A stretch of DNA of 64,000 nucleotides from Bradyrhizobium sp. G127 (GCF_021502575.1 NZ_JAKFGN010000003.1:248001-312000), one strand, 5' to 3'; positions 52,662-62,559 are shown, numbered from the stretch's first letter. A program made the numbers and translations. Notes: generated from the letters alone by a model not told the origin.

Positions 52662-52794
52662 GGATTTCCCGGACGGGTGCGTGACAGGTGGCCACTATAG
52701 CAGCGCCGCAGCGCCCGGCAGCAGCTTCAAGACAATGTTTTTACGCGTCTTTTGATTGCAATTTGGGCCGGTCCGGAGCCGTCGGCGGCCGGGC

Positions 52795-52818
52795 GGTTAA
52801 CCAGCCATTAGGGTTAAC
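52795..52818. promoter_or_regulatory. Paired GTTAAC sites upstream of tadD
   Basis: GGTTAACC (52795-52802) and GTTAAC (52813-52818) lie 58-80 bp before the tadD ATG. TTAAC is the CtrA half-site in alphaproteobacteria, but the 13-bp spacing between the TTAA cores differs from the usual 7. Confidence 0.35.
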
Positions 52819-52875
52819 AGTCTATTGCTGAAGGCCTCCGGCTTCGCCAAACCTCGATTAGCGAGTCCTAGTGCC

Positions 52876-53676
52876 ATGCGTCATTCGTCCGCTTTCTCCC
52901 GTTATCTGGGATCCGTCGCCTACGCGGCCATTCTGGCCGTCGGCCTTGCAGGATGCCAGACTGTCGCGAGTTCGCCGGACGTGACCGGATCGGTCAATGC
53001 GCGGGCCGAGGCTGATCCGAACGGACGCTCGCGGGCCGACATAGACGCTCTGGGCGAGCGCTATCGCGCCAACCCGCGCGACGCTGCCGTCGCCCTTCAA
53101 TACGGTCAATCACTGCGGCAGAACGGACAGCGCCAGCAGGCTGTCGCGGTACTGGAGCAGGCGACCATCGTCAATGCCGGCAACAAGCAATTGCTGGCGG
53201 CTTATGGCCGCGCGCTAGCAGACAACGGAAACTTTCAGCAGGCCTTCGATATCCTCTCACGCGCCCATTCTCCCGCGAATCCGGACTGGCGCATCCTGTC
53301 GGTCCAGGGCACCACGCTCGATCAGCAGGGCAAGCATGAGGATGCGAGGCGCTATTACGCCAGTGCGCTGAAGATCGCTCCCGAAGAGCCATCGGTGTTG
53401 TCCAATCTCGGCATGTCCTATGTCCTGTCCAAGGATCTGCCCAAGGCCGAACAGGTTTTGCGCAGGGCTTACCAGCGCGGCGCGTCCGATGCCCGTGTTC
53501 GTCAGAATCTGGCGTTGGCCATCGGGCTGCAAGGCCGTTTCGCCGAGGCCGAGGCTATTGTGAAGGCGGATCTGCCGCCCGATCAGGCCGAAGCCAATGT
53601 TGCCTATCTGAAGCAAATGCTTGGCGACGGCCGCGGGCCGAAGACGACGGCAGCAGCGGAGTCCGGCCGGTCCTAG
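52876..53676 (+). CDS. tadD: TadD-like TPR lipoprotein of the Flp pilus locus
   Basis: A 266-residue lipoprotein. The signal peptide ends in the lipobox LAGC, giving a lipidated Cys. Tetratricopeptide repeats span about 60-255 (RYRANPRDAAVALQYGQSLRQN, AYGRALADNGNFQQAFDIL, DARRYYASALKIAPEEP, SNLGMSYVLSKDLPKAEQVLRRAY). TadD is thought to help secretin assembly for the Flp pilus. It converges with tadC, so it is a separate transcription unit. ATG 52876 gives the lipoprotein signal directly. Confidence 0.82.
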   Translation: MRHSSAFSRYLGSVAYAAILAVGLAGCQTVASSPDVTGSVNARAEADPNGRSRADIDALGERYRANPRDAAVALQYGQSLRQNGQRQQAVAVLEQATIVNAGNKQLLAAYGRALADNGNFQQAFDILSRAHSPANPDWRILSVQGTTLDQQGKHEDARRYYASALKIAPEEPSVLSNLGMSYVLSKDLPKAEQVLRRAYQRGASDARVRQNLALAIGLQGRFAEAEAIVKADLPPDQAEANVAYLKQMLGDGRGPKTTAAAESGRS

Positions 53677-53775
53677 AGTCGCAGGCAATTTGAGTTGAAC
53701 CCGCTCCGCTCATTCCCGCGAAGGCGGGGACGAGCAATGAGAAACTGATTGAGCGGCGTGATCCGCAGCAGCGGA

Positions 53776-54753
53776 TCACCTCATGTATTCCGTCACCTTG
53801 ATGCCGGTCGGTCCGAGAATGACCACGAACAGCACGGGGAGGAAGAATACGATCATCGGCACGGTTAGTTTCGGCGGCAACGCCGCGGCCTTCTTCTCGG
53901 CTTCGTTCATGCGCATGTCGCGGTTTTCCTGCGCCATCACGCGCAGTGTCTGTCCGAGTGGCGTGCCGTAGCGCTCCGACTGCTGGAGAGCCAGACAGAC
54001 GGACTTCACGCCTTCGAGACCAGTCCGTTTGGCGAGGTTTTCGTAAGCCACCTTGCGGTCCTGGAGATAGGACAGTTCTGCCGTCGTCAGCGAGAATTCC
54101 TCGGCCAGTGCGATCGACTGGCTGCCGATTTCGCTGCTGACCTTGCGGAAAGCGGCTTCGATCGACATGCCGGATTCGATGCAGATCAGGAGCAGGTCGA
54201 GTGCGTCTGGAAAGGCGCGCTTGATCGACAACTGGCGCTTCGAGATGGCGTTGGTCAGGAACAGCATCGGCGCCTGCATGCCGGCCCATGTTGCGCCGAT
54301 GCACATGCCGATTTTCATCAGCGTGCTCTGCTGCATGTTGGAAATGACGAACACGTAAAGGATCGCGCCGATCAGGAAGACGATCGGCATGACAAGGCGA
54401 AAGAACAGAAACGTCACGTAGGGCGCTTGGCCGCGATAGCCGGCCATCACCAGCTTGTCGCGGGCTTCTTCCTGCGCCAGCCATTTTCCGAGATTGAGTC
54501 GGCCAACGACCCTTTGCACCAGTTGCTTCGGCGTCTGGCGCAGCGAAACCTTCTCGTTGCGGTTGAGCCGCTCGCGCTCGCGCTGGCGCAGCCGCTCACG
54601 TTCGCTGGCGACCGCCTTCATGCGCTTGGCCAGACCCTCTCCTGCGAACATCGGCGTGATGAGCGTATAGGCCGTAGCGCTCGCTGCGATGGCCGCCAGC
54701 AGCATCGTCATGAACCGGATGTCGTGGAATTTCTCGATGAGAAGATCGATCAT
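53776..54753 (-). CDS. tadC: TadC-type pilus assembly inner-membrane protein
   Basis: A 325-residue T2SSF-domain protein of the Flp/Tad pilus platform. An N-terminal helix (FMTMLLAAIAASATAYTLI) precedes a basic cytoplasmic region (MKAVASERERLRQRERERLN). The T2SSF domain runs about 180-300 with FPDALDLLLICIESGMSIEAAF, and C-terminal hydrophobic helices follow. It is the last gene of the cpaBCDEF-tadBC operon, 9 bp after tadB. Confidence 0.9.
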   Translation of the reverse strand: MIDLLIEKFHDIRFMTMLLAAIAASATAYTLITPMFAGEGLAKRMKAVASERERLRQRERERLNRNEKVSLRQTPKQLVQRVVGRLNLGKWLAQEEARDKLVMAGYRGQAPYVTFLFFRLVMPIVFLIGAILYVFVISNMQQSTLMKIGMCIGATWAGMQAPMLFLTNAISKRQLSIKRAFPDALDLLLICIESGMSIEAAFRKVSSEIGSQSIALAEEFSLTTAELSYLQDRKVAYENLAKRTGLEGVKSVCLALQQSERYGTPLGQTLRVMAQENRDMRMNEAEKKAAALPPKLTVPMIVFFLPVLFVVILGPTGIKVTEYMR

Positions 54754-54762
54754 ATTCCCTCG

Positions 54763-55740
54763 TCAGAAGTCGAAGTTGATCATTTTTTTCATCACGAAGA
54801 TGCCGGCGCTCATCCAAAGGACGCATCCGGCGAGCATCAGCCGTCCGGTCGGATGGGTCCACAGCAGGGAGATGTATTCCGGCGTCATGATGTAAACCAT
54901 GATCATCACGAGCGGCGGCAACGCGCCGATGATGCCGGCCGAGGCCTTGGCTTCCATCGACATCGCCTGAATTTTCGCCGCCATCTTGCGGCGGTCGCGC
55001 AGCACCTTGGACAGGTTTCCGAGTGCTTCCGACAGGTTGCCGCCCGATTTGGTTTGAATCGAAATCACGATTCCGAAGAAGTTGGCTTCGGGCAGCGGCA
55101 TTCTTTCGTATAGCCGCTGACATGCTTCACCCAGCGGCATGCCGATAGCCTGGGTCTCGACGATGGAGGCGAATTCACTGCGCAGCGGTTCCGGCGAGTC
55201 GGCCACGACGACCTTGAGTGAATCGAACAGCGGCAGACCTGCCTTGATGCCGCGCACGATGATGTCGACCGCATCCGGCAGGGCGTCGAGAAATTTCTTT
55301 TCGCGGCGTTTCTTGAGAAAGCCGAGCACCCAGCGCGGTAGTCCGAAACCCGTGGCGAGGCCGAATCCTATCGCGGGCAGCAGCGCCATGCCCCCGATAA
55401 TCGCCGCGATGAGCACGGCCCCGCCCAGCACGCATGAGCCGATGATGAATTGCTGTTTCGTCCAGCTTAGTCCGGCCTGAGCGATCCGGGTCTGGAGCGA
55501 TACTTTTTTCGATTCGGCGAGCCGCTGCTCCATCTCTTTCATGGAGTCTTCGACCTGCACGCGGCGCAGGCGCATCCGGTCGTCGCCGCCGACGCGCAGA
55601 GCTGGTCCTGCGGCGGTAAAGGAAGCGCGGCGTTTCTCTGCCTGCTTCTCGCCGGAGAGCAGCGGATATATGAAAACCCATGCCAGGCCGCCAACCGTAA
55701 GGGCGGAGAGGAAGGCCATTGCCAGCGCCTGCATGTTCAT
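54763..55740 (-). CDS. tadB: TadB-type pilus assembly inner-membrane protein
   Basis: A 325-residue T2SSF-domain partner of TadC. It has an N-terminal helix (ALAMAFLSALTVGGLAWVFIY), a central cytoplasmic region, the T2SSF domain with LPDAVDIIVRGIKAGLPLFDS and SKSGGNLSEALGNLSKVLRDR-like sequence, and C-terminal helices. With TadC it forms the inner-membrane platform driven by CpaF. ATG 55740 has AGGGA upstream and lies 10 bp after the cpaF stop. Confidence 0.9.
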   Translation of the reverse strand: MNMQALAMAFLSALTVGGLAWVFIYPLLSGEKQAEKRRASFTAAGPALRVGGDDRMRLRRVQVEDSMKEMEQRLAESKKVSLQTRIAQAGLSWTKQQFIIGSCVLGGAVLIAAIIGGMALLPAIGFGLATGFGLPRWVLGFLKKRREKKFLDALPDAVDIIVRGIKAGLPLFDSLKVVVADSPEPLRSEFASIVETQAIGMPLGEACQRLYERMPLPEANFFGIVISIQTKSGGNLSEALGNLSKVLRDRRKMAAKIQAMSMEAKASAGIIGALPPLVMIMVYIMTPEYISLLWTHPTGRLMLAGCVLWMSAGIFVMKKMINFDF

Positions 55741-55750
55741 GGGGCGGTCC

Positions 55751-57223
55751 CTACAAGCCGGGCGCGGCGACTTCGGCCGCGTCGAGCGCCGCGGCCAGCC
55801 GCTTTTCTTCACCGTAGTAACGTGCGCGTTCCCAGAACCGCGGACGGCCGATGCCCGTCGAACGGTGGCGTCCGATGATGTTGCCGTTGATGTCTTCGCC
55901 CATCAGGTCATAGATGAAGATGTCCTGGGTGATGATGGTATCGCCTTCCATGCCCATCACCTCCGTGACGTGCGTGATGCGGCGGGAGCCGTCGCGTAGG
56001 CGCGCGGCCTGAATGATGACGTCGATCGAAGCGCAGATCATTTCGCGAATGGTGCGTGAGGGCAGCGAGTAGCCGCCCATCGTGATCATGGATTCGCAGC
56101 GTGACAGGGCTTCGCGCGGATTGTTGGCGTGCAGCGTGCCCATCGAGCCGTCGTGGCCGGTGTTCATGGCCTGCAAGAGGTCGAACGCCTCCGGGCCGCG
56201 GACTTCACCGACGATGATGCGTTCCGGCCGCATGCGCAGGCAGTTCTTTACCAGATCGCGCATGGTGATCTGACCCTCGCCCTCGATATTGGGCGGGCGC
56301 GTTTCGAGGCGGACCACATGCGGCTGCTGGAGTTGCAGTTCCGCTGCGTCCTCGCAGGTAATGATGCGCTCGTCTTCGTCAATGTAGTTGGTCAGGCAGT
56401 TCAGCAGGGTGGTCTTGCCGGAGCCGGTACCGCCGGAGATCAGGACGTTGCAGCGTACCCTTCCGATGACTTGCAGGATCTGCGCGCCCTCGGGCGTGAT
56501 CGCGCCGAATTTGACGAGCTGGTCGAGCGTCAGCTTGTCCTTCTTGAACTTGCGGATGGTGAGCGCAGGGCCATCGATGGCCAGCGGTGGCACGATGGCG
56601 TTGACGCGCGAACCGTCGGCGAGGCGCGCGTCGCAGATCGGCGAAGATTCATCGACACGGCGTCCAACCTGGCTGACGATGCGTTGGCAGATATTGAGAA
56701 GCTGCTGGTTGTCGCGGAACCGGATGCCGGTCTTCTGGATCTTGCCGCCGACTTCGATGAAGACGGTGCCGGCGCCGTTGACCATGATGTCGGCGATGTC
56801 ATCCCGCGCCAGCAGCGGTTCGAGCGGTCCATAGCCCAGCACGTCGTTGCAGATGTCGTCGAGCAGTTCTTCCTGCTCGGCAATCGACATCACGATGTTC
56901 TTGATCGCGATGATCTCGTTGACGATGTCGCGGATTTCCTCGCGCGCGGATTCGACATCGAGCTTTGCGAGCTGCGCCAGATCGATCGCCTCGATCAGCG
57001 CTCCGAAAATCGTCGCCTTGACCTGATAATAGGTGTCCGAGCGCCGTGCTTCGGCGACGGGTGGTGCAGGCGCGGGCGCGGACGGCCGCGCGGGAGCGAG
57101 CGGCGGCGACGCCACGGCGGGAGCACCCGGCCTCGCGGCGGCGGGCGCGACGACATCGTGCCCTCGGTCCGAGGCCTGTGGCGCCCGGACATCGGCCTCT
57201 GTTCCGCTACGCTTACCAAACAC
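55751..57223 (-). CDS. cpaF: CpaF/TadA-type secretion ATPase
   Basis: A 490-residue type II/IV secretion ATPase. A Pro/Ala-rich leader (about 20-60) precedes an N-terminal helical domain. The RecA-like domain has Walker A at 264-272 (GGTGSGKTT), the Asp box [16 protein letters not shown], Walker [14 protein letters not shown] and the His box [18 protein letters not shown]. It powers Flp pilus assembly and possibly retraction at the inner membrane. Confidence 0.95.
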   Translation of the reverse strand: MFGKRSGTEADVRAPQASDRGHDVVAPAAARPGAPAVASPPLAPARPSAPAPAPPVAEARRSDTYYQVKATIFGALIEAIDLAQLAKLDVESAREEIRDIVNEIIAIKNIVMSIAEQEELLDDICNDVLGYGPLEPLLARDDIADIMVNGAGTVFIEVGGKIQKTGIRFRDNQQLLNICQRIVSQVGRRVDESSPICDARLADGSRVNAIVPPLAIDGPALTIRKFKKDKLTLDQLVKFGAITPEGAQILQVIGRVRCNVLISGGTGSGKTTLLNCLTNYIDEDERIITCEDAAELQLQQPHVVRLETRPPNIEGEGQITMRDLVKNCLRMRPERIIVGEVRGPEAFDLLQAMNTGHDGSMGTLHANNPREALSRCESMITMGGYSLPSRTIREMICASIDVIIQAARLRDGSRRITHVTEVMGMEGDTIITQDIFIYDLMGEDINGNIIGRHRSTGIGRPRFWERARYYGEEKRLAAALDAAEVAAPGL

Positions 57224-57244
57224 GACGATACCCCACGCGAGAGT

Positions 57245-58507
57245 CTATTTGGCCCGAAGTTTCTCGAGCAAAGGCGAAAGAAAGGAACTACGCGGCTTCT
57301 TGGCTTCGCCACGGCCGGTCAGGCGCTGCGCAATCTGCAGGAACATCTCGGATGTGCGGTGGTTGGCCGCGATCTCCGCGATCATCTGTCCGTTGTTAGC
57401 GGCCGCGCCGAAGATCTGCGGCTCGAACGGAATGGTCACGATCGGCTGGCTTTCGATGGCCTTGGCGAATTCGCCGGTGCTGATCTCGGGCCGTTTCGGC
57501 ACGCCCGCCTGGTTCAGGCAGTACAGCGGCGGCCTGTCGTTGGGCCGCGCAGCCTTCAGCGTATCGAACATGTTCTTGGTGTTGCGCAGATTGGCGAGGT
57601 CCGGGGTCGCGACGATCAGGATGTCGTCGGCGTTGACAAGGGCGCGCCTGGTCCAGCCCGACCACTGATGCGGCACGTCAAGGACGATGCAGGGCATCGT
57701 CGTGCGCAGCGTATCGAAAATCGAATCGAAGGCCTCGGCGCCGAAATCGTAAACCTTGTCCAGCGTCGCGGGTGCCGCGAGCAGGCTGAGATGATCGGTG
57801 CATTTCGACAGCAGACGGTCGACGAAGGCGGTATCGATGCGGTCGGGAGAGAAAACCGCGTCGGCAATGCCCTGCGGAGGGTCCTGATTGTAGTCGAGGC
57901 CCGCGGTTCCGAACGCCAGATCGAGATCGGCGACCACCGAGTCCAGCGCGAGATCACGCGCGATCGCCCAGGCCACGTTATGCGCGACGGTGGATGCGCC
58001 GACGCCGCCTTTGGCGCCGACAACGGCGATGATCCGTCCGACAGCCTTGGCTTCGGGAACCGAGAAAAGCCCACAGATCGAACGCACGACATCGAGCGGC
58101 GTGACGGGCGCGATCATGTAGTCGCTGATGCCGCGCCGCACGAGTTCGCGGTACAGCGTGACGTCGTTGACGCGGCCGACCACGATGACGCGGGTGCCGG
58201 CGTCGCACACCGTTGCGAGTTGGTCGAGACCGGACAGGATATCGCTGCGGTCATCGGTTTCGAGCAGGATCACGTTCGGCGTCGGGGCAGTGCGATAAGC
58301 TTCGACGGCCGCGGCCATGCCGCCCATCTGGATTTTAAGATGGGCTTTGTCCAGCCGCCGGTCTTCGCCGGCGGCCTGTACGGACGCCGCGGTCTCGATG
58401 GTTTCGCAGAAGGCTTGGACGGAGACCCGCGGTGCCGGCGCAATATGCTCCTCGGCGGCGGGTCCGGCCGTTCCGTCTTCCTGATCTTGACGCGCGTAGC
58501 TAATCAT
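57245..58507 (-). CDS. cpaE: CpaE/TadZ-type pilus localisation ATPase
   Basis: A 420-residue protein. The N-terminal receiver-like domain (about 60-150) reads PNVILLETDDRSDILSGLDQL without a clear phospho-Asp set. The MinD/ParA-like ATPase follows, with deviant Walker A KGGVGAS at 166-172 and DLDLAFGTAGLDYN. TadZ proteins mark the pole where the Flp machinery assembles. Its start overlaps the cpaD stop by 4 bp (ATGA). Confidence 0.9.
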   Translation of the reverse strand: MISYARQDQEDGTAGPAAEEHIAPAPRVSVQAFCETIETAASVQAAGEDRRLDKAHLKIQMGGMAAAVEAYRTAPTPNVILLETDDRSDILSGLDQLATVCDAGTRVIVVGRVNDVTLYRELVRRGISDYMIAPVTPLDVVRSICGLFSVPEAKAVGRIIAVVGAKGGVGASTVAHNVAWAIARDLALDSVVADLDLAFGTAGLDYNQDPPQGIADAVFSPDRIDTAFVDRLLSKCTDHLSLLAAPATLDKVYDFGAEAFDSIFDTLRTTMPCIVLDVPHQWSGWTRRALVNADDILIVATPDLANLRNTKNMFDTLKAARPNDRPPLYCLNQAGVPKRPEISTGEFAKAIESQPIVTIPFEPQIFGAAANNGQMIAEIAANHRTSEMFLQIAQRLTGRGEAKKPRSSFLSPLLEKLRAK

Positions 58508-59241
58508 TTGCCCAAATCACTGAGTTTGGCCTTGTCGGCTTCAGGATAGACAGTCCCGGTCGGATTGCCCTTGCGATACTTGTCGAATGCGATATTGCGC
58601 CGTGAGGTCAGAGCCGGCACTTCGCTGCGCGGCTGAACGAGATCGGACGGATTGTCGACCATCGCGGCAAGGTTCCGCTGCGACGCGCAGCCGAGATTGT
58701 AGTACGGCCGGTTTTCCAGATAGCCCTTGTTCTTGATCGAGGGGCCGAGGTCCTCCGGCCAAGTGCCGCAGGGGCCGGCGTCCGCCATCACGCGCGGATA
58801 GCTCACGCGGATGGTCGCGAACAGCCGGGGATCGGCGGGGGTGTAGTTACGGACCGTGATGCCGCGGGGCGGTACGCCGCCCGCGCTGAGGATGGCCTGA
58901 ATCTCGCGCAGTGAATCGGTCGCGACACGAGCGTTCGGCGTGTTGACCGGCATGTCGATGGTGATGCCGCCGGTGCCTTCCCGCAGCCAGGTTTCAGCAA
59001 GGCCGGCCATATCCGATCGCTGCGCGGAGGTAAGGCCGCCCCGTGCCCGTCCGACGAAAACTTCCGTCGTGCGGATGCCTTCCTGAATCACAATTGGATG
59101 GCGCTGTCGATAGTCGTTCGGAATGCTGCCCGTCACCGTGTCCTGATCCGTGTGCGTGCAGGCTCCCAACGCGGCAGACGCCCCGAGAAGGGCGACCGCG
59201 ACCCGCAGGCTGCGCTTGAGATTGGGTACTCGCATCGTCAT
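58504..59241 (-). CDS. cpaD: CpaD-family pilus assembly lipoprotein
   Basis: A 245-residue CpaD family protein. A signal peptide with lipobox LGAC (ASAALGACTHTDQD) is followed by DYRQRHPIVIQEG, the usual family start. YPRVMADAGPCGTWPEDLG and the conserved GCASQRNLAAMVDNPSDLVQPR block are diagnostic. It acts at the outer membrane with CpaC. ATG 59241 or 59235 may be used. Confidence 0.9.
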   Translation of the reverse strand: MTMRVPNLKRSLRVAVALLGASAALGACTHTDQDTVTGSIPNDYRQRHPIVIQEGIRTTEVFVGRARGGLTSAQRSDMAGLAETWLREGTGGITIDMPVNTPNARVATDSLREIQAILSAGGVPPRGITVRNYTPADPRLFATIRVSYPRVMADAGPCGTWPEDLGPSIKNKGYLENRPYYNLGCASQRNLAAMVDNPSDLVQPRSEVPALTSRRNIAFDKYRKGNPTGTVYPEADKAKLSDLGK

Positions 59242-59262
59242 CGCTACTGTCCTCGTCCCATC

Positions 59263-60750
59263 TCAGTCGGTGATGAAGCCGTAAGTGCCGCGATACTTGC
59301 GGTTCGGCTCGGTGCGCCCGGGAGCGCCGTAGATGCGGTTGATGTTGCCGAGCAGATCCGACTGCGGATCGGAGGCGTCGGCGAAGCCGTCATCAGGCCG
59401 CGACAGATCCTTCTGCGCCACCGCGCGGACGATATACGGCGTCACCAGCACCATGAGTTCGGTGTTGCGGTTGACGAAGTCGCGGCTGCGGAACAGCGTT
59501 CCCAGCACCGGGACCTGCGACAAGCCGGGCAGGCCGTTGATGGCCTGCTTGGTCTGTTCCTGAATCAGGCCGGCCATCGCCATCGAACCGCCCGACGGGA
59601 TCTCGAGGGTGGTCTCGGCGCGGCGGGTCTTGACGGACGGAATGGTGAGGGTGCTGCCGTTCTGATCCAGCGTGATCGAGTTATCGGGCGACAGTTCGGA
59701 AACTTCGGTCATCACGCGCAGGCTGATGCGGCCTTCCGCGAGCACCAGCGGCGTGAAATTCAGCGAGATGCCGAACTTCTTGAAATCGATCTGGGTGGTA
59801 CATGCGCGCGAGATCGGATCGCAGGTGTAACCCTTGGGTAGCGGAAATTCGCCGCCCGCGACGAAGGTCGCGGATTCTCCGGAGATCGCGGTGAGATTCG
59901 GCTCTGCGAGGGTGCGGACGACACCGGCGCTTTCCATCGCCCGCATGGTCGCGGTTACCGACGGAACGGCGCCGGCCGATGTGATCGTCTGGCCGAACGA
60001 GCCAATCGCACTATTGCTGGCGACCAGCGGGCGTCCATAGGCCGTGAACGGATTTGTGTTGTTGAAGTTCACGACGGCGGTGCCGTAGTTCATGGTCGCG
60101 CTAAGGTCGATGCCGAGCTGCTTGATGATGTCACGCTGCACTTCGGCAACGGTGACCTTCAGCATCACCTGATCGCGGCCCCGAACCGCGATGCTGTTGA
60201 CGACCTTGTCCGGACCGCCGGCGAGACGTGCTGCGATTTCCTGGGCCTGCTGCGCTTCCATCGGATTGGACACCGAGCCCGACAGCATGACGCCGTCGCC
60301 GACGCCTTCGATTCGGATGTCGGCTTGCGGAAAGGTCTGCTTCAGCGCGGCGCGGACGCCATTGAGGTCACGCGTGACCGCGATGTCGTAAGCTGCGATC
60401 TGCTGGCCCGCCGTATCGAAAAAGATGATGTTGGTCTGGCCGACCGCGGCGCCGATGATATAGGCGCGCTGCGCCGACCGCACCACAGCGTTAGCGATCT
60501 TGGGGTCCGCGACCAGAACATCCTTGATGTCACGCGGAAGATCGATGACGACGGACTTTCCGATGCCGAGCGGCAGGAAGCGCGCGTTCATCTGGCCGCC
60601 GGACGCGGCCGCCGCCGCGACAGGCGCGCGGTAATCGCTCGCGATGACAGGCGACAAAACGGGGTTCAGCGTCAGCGCGGAAGCCGCGGCAAACGACAGG
60701 GCGCGCACCATGAAGGTCCGCACAGGTGCCTGATGTCCCTCTCGCCTCAT
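59263..60750 (-). CDS. cpaC: CpaC/RcpA-type secretin
   Basis: A 495-residue outer-membrane secretin. A signal peptide (RALSFAAASALTLNPVLSPVIA) precedes the pilus N-terminal domain (GIGKSVVIDLPRDIKDVLVADP), a BON-like domain (VMLSGSVSNPMEAQQAQEIA), and the secretin domain with ALRTLAEPNLTA-type sequence (VVRTLAEPNLTAISGESATF) and VPVLGTLFRSRDFVNRNTELMVLVTPYIV. ATG 60750 has AGGA 8 bp upstream. It forms the outer-membrane gate for the Flp pilus. Confidence 0.93.
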   Translation of the reverse strand: MRREGHQAPVRTFMVRALSFAAASALTLNPVLSPVIASDYRAPVAAAAASGGQMNARFLPLGIGKSVVIDLPRDIKDVLVADPKIANAVVRSAQRAYIIGAAVGQTNIIFFDTAGQQIAAYDIAVTRDLNGVRAALKQTFPQADIRIEGVGDGVMLSGSVSNPMEAQQAQEIAARLAGGPDKVVNSIAVRGRDQVMLKVTVAEVQRDIIKQLGIDLSATMNYGTAVVNFNNTNPFTAYGRPLVASNSAIGSFGQTITSAGAVPSVTATMRAMESAGVVRTLAEPNLTAISGESATFVAGGEFPLPKGYTCDPISRACTTQIDFKKFGISLNFTPLVLAEGRISLRVMTEVSELSPDNSITLDQNGSTLTIPSVKTRRAETTLEIPSGGSMAMAGLIQEQTKQAINGLPGLSQVPVLGTLFRSRDFVNRNTELMVLVTPYIVRAVAQKDLSRPDDGFADASDPQSDLLGNINRIYGAPGRTEPNRKYRGTYGFITD

Positions 60751-60767
60751 ATTGCCGGTCCTCTCGA

Positions 60768-61556
60768 TCACTTTCGTGTCGTCATTGTCGTGGGAACACC
60801 GTAGCGAACGATGTCGACGCTGCCGCGCTTGCCGCGGCCCTCGTCGGATGTATCCGGCTGATTGGCGTCGACGAGGCTGCGCAGCGCGAGAGACAACGTT
60901 CCGCTCTGCCGTGCGCGCGCCAGTGACTCCGCCTGTTCGGGTTTCAGTTCCAGTGTCGCGGTCTTGCCGACCACGACCTTCTGTCCGTCCTTCTCTCCGA
61001 CCGTCTGGTCGATGGCGAGAACGCGGATGTTGCTCAGGATAATTTCGGAATTAATCACGTCTGCCGTGCCGGCCGACTGGTCGGGGACTTTCTCGCGCTT
61101 GGTCAGGATGACATCGACCTTGTCGTTGGGCAGGATGAAGCCACCCGCGCCGGTTTCCGGCGAGATTTCCGTCGAGATCGCGCGCATGCCGGTCGGCAGT
61201 ATCGCTGCCATGAAGCCGGAGCCGGCGCCTTTCACCAGCTTGGTCTCGCGGATCGGTTCGCCGGCGAGAAACGGCGAGCGAGCGATCGAGCCGACGATCT
61301 GGCTCATCGCTTCGGCGCGATCGGTACGGCGGATGAAACTGGAACTGGCGGTGGAAGAGGGCCATGACTGCCACTGAATATCCCCCGGCGAGACCGTTTG
61401 GCCCATCGGGATGTCGGTACGGGCGACGAGCACATCCGTGGTTTCCAGGCGTGGGGCTTCCGCGACCGGCACCGGATCTGAACCGCTCGCAAGATAGGCG
61501 GCCGCGCCGCCGGCACAGATAGCAACAGCGAGAACGACAATCCGCGCGGTATTCAT
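60768..61556 (-). CDS. cpaB: CpaB/RcpC-type Flp pilus assembly protein
   Basis: A 262-residue periplasmic protein with an N-terminal membrane helix (RIVVLAVAICAGGAAAYLA) and a SAF domain (VLVARTDIPMGQTVSPGDIQW). The RcpC region includes ISTEISPETGAGGFILPNDKVDVIL. It aids secretin function and pilus export. ATG 61556 is preferred to an upstream Met at 61574. The stop lies 17 bp before cpaC. Confidence 0.92.
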   Translation of the reverse strand: MNTARIVVLAVAICAGGAAAYLASGSDPVPVAEAPRLETTDVLVARTDIPMGQTVSPGDIQWQSWPSSTASSSFIRRTDRAEAMSQIVGSIARSPFLAGEPIRETKLVKGAGSGFMAAILPTGMRAISTEISPETGAGGFILPNDKVDVILTKREKVPDQSAGTADVINSEIILSNIRVLAIDQTVGEKDGQKVVVGKTATLELKPEQAESLARARQSGTLSLALRSLVDANQPDTSDEGRGKRGSVDIVRYGVPTTMTTRK

Positions 61557-61607
61557 ACGCTTCACTTTCCACATTACGCCGCGACGGAGCCGTCGCTGTG
61601 GCGGGAT

Positions 61608-61626
61608 TTGACCAGCTAAAGGTCAA
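61608..61626. promoter_or_regulatory. Inverted repeat upstream of cpaB
   Basis: TTGACC (61608-61613) and GGTCAA (61621-61626) flank 7 bp, ending 70 bp before the cpaB start. Two TTAA cores follow at 61634 and 61658. This is a candidate operator or promoter region for the cpaBCDEF-tadBC operon. Confidence 0.35.
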
Positions 61627-61755
61627 AGCATGGTTAATGGGGCGTATCTAAATCGAGTTAATGAAAAGTTGCGTGTTGATCCGGCAGCATTTCTGCCGCC
61701 GACGCGGTCGCGAACGGAAGCATCGGAGAGAATGGATTCCGTATCCGGAAAATGT

Positions 61756-62280
61756 TCAGTGGCCGATGAAGCGGGTCAGGTCGACGGCCTTGATCCATTC
61801 CGTTTCGGGATAGATCATCAGCGCGCCGAGGGCGAGCGCGATGCCGTAAGGAATGCCGCTATCCTTGCTGTGGAGGCGTTGCACCCATTCCTGGGAACCC
61901 AGCGCGTAAGGCAGCGGCCATTGCCGGAACTGAAGCATCAGCAGCGTCAGCGCGCCGCCGAACAGGGACGCATAGATGAGGAAGCCCGCCAGCGGCGGGA
62001 AACCGAACCATAAGCCGGCGGCAGCTGCGACCTTGGCGTCGCCGCCGCCCATCCATCCGAAGGCGAAGCAGGCGAAGGCCACGACGAGCACGGTCAGGCC
62101 CGCGCCCACATGCATGCCGATCTCCGAGAGTGGCATGCCGCTGAATCCGGCCAGCGCGAAGAAGCCTGCGATCAGCAGCAGCGACACGCGATTGGGGATC
62201 GTCATCGTGAACAGGTCGCTCGCCGCGGCAAAAGCCATCAATGCCGGGAACAGAAAGATGCGGGCGAGGTCGAGGATCAT
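61756..62280 (-). CDS. cpaA: CpaA/TadV-type prepilin peptidase
   Basis: A 174-residue integral membrane aspartic peptidase. Active-site Asp residues lie in AASDLFTMTIPNR and in the GxGD-type motif GWMGGGDAKVAAA. Hydrophobic segments alternate through the length, as in the small Tad-type peptidases without a methylase domain. It processes the Flp pilins. The open frame extends further upstream, but ATG 62280 begins the family sequence ILDLARIFLFPAL. It is separated from cpaB by about 200 bp. Confidence 0.9.
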   Translation of the reverse strand: MILDLARIFLFPALMAFAAASDLFTMTIPNRVSLLLIAGFFALAGFSGMPLSEIGMHVGAGLTVLVVAFACFAFGWMGGGDAKVAAAAGLWFGFPPLAGFLIYASLFGGALTLLMLQFRQWPLPYALGSQEWVQRLHSKDSGIPYGIALALGALMIYPETEWIKAVDLTRFIGH

Positions 62281-62381
62281 GGATCTACCGGGGGCTGACG
62301 AGACTGAGCCGCGGAAACTCGGTCCGATCGAAGGACGCGGGCAGGCTAACCGGCAGAAATGAACAATCGTAAAACGGAATT

Positions 62382-62525
62382 CTACCAGATGCTGGCGATC
62401 CGGAACAACGCGGCAAGCGATGCCAGGATCAGAGCCGCGCACACGGTCCGGACAGCATCGCCGCCGGACAGCGAGACAAACATGCTCGCGGAATGCATGC
62501 GTTTTTCGGCGGTCGGCTGTTTCAT
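62382..62525 (-). CDS. Possible small membrane protein between cpaA and flp
   Basis: A 47-codon frame (start MKQPTAEKRMHSASMF, end LFRIASIW) with one hydrophobic stretch near residues 30-42 (VCAALILASLAALF). It lies in the otherwise empty 331-bp gap between the pilin and peptidase genes. The ribosome site is poor and it matches no family I know. It may be a real small protein of the pilus locus or chance coding. Confidence 0.3.
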   Translation of the reverse strand: MKQPTAEKRMHSASMFVSLSGGDAVRTVCAALILASLAALFRIASIW

Positions 62526-62559
62526 GCGTGCTTTGCGGGTGGTCACTGAAGGGCGTGCG

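Noticed and set aside
56129..58549. 806-codon plus-strand open frame over cpaF and cpaE
   Set aside because: Low-complexity Arg/Ala/Asp translation with no family features. The minus strand carries two complete pilus genes in the correct operon order.
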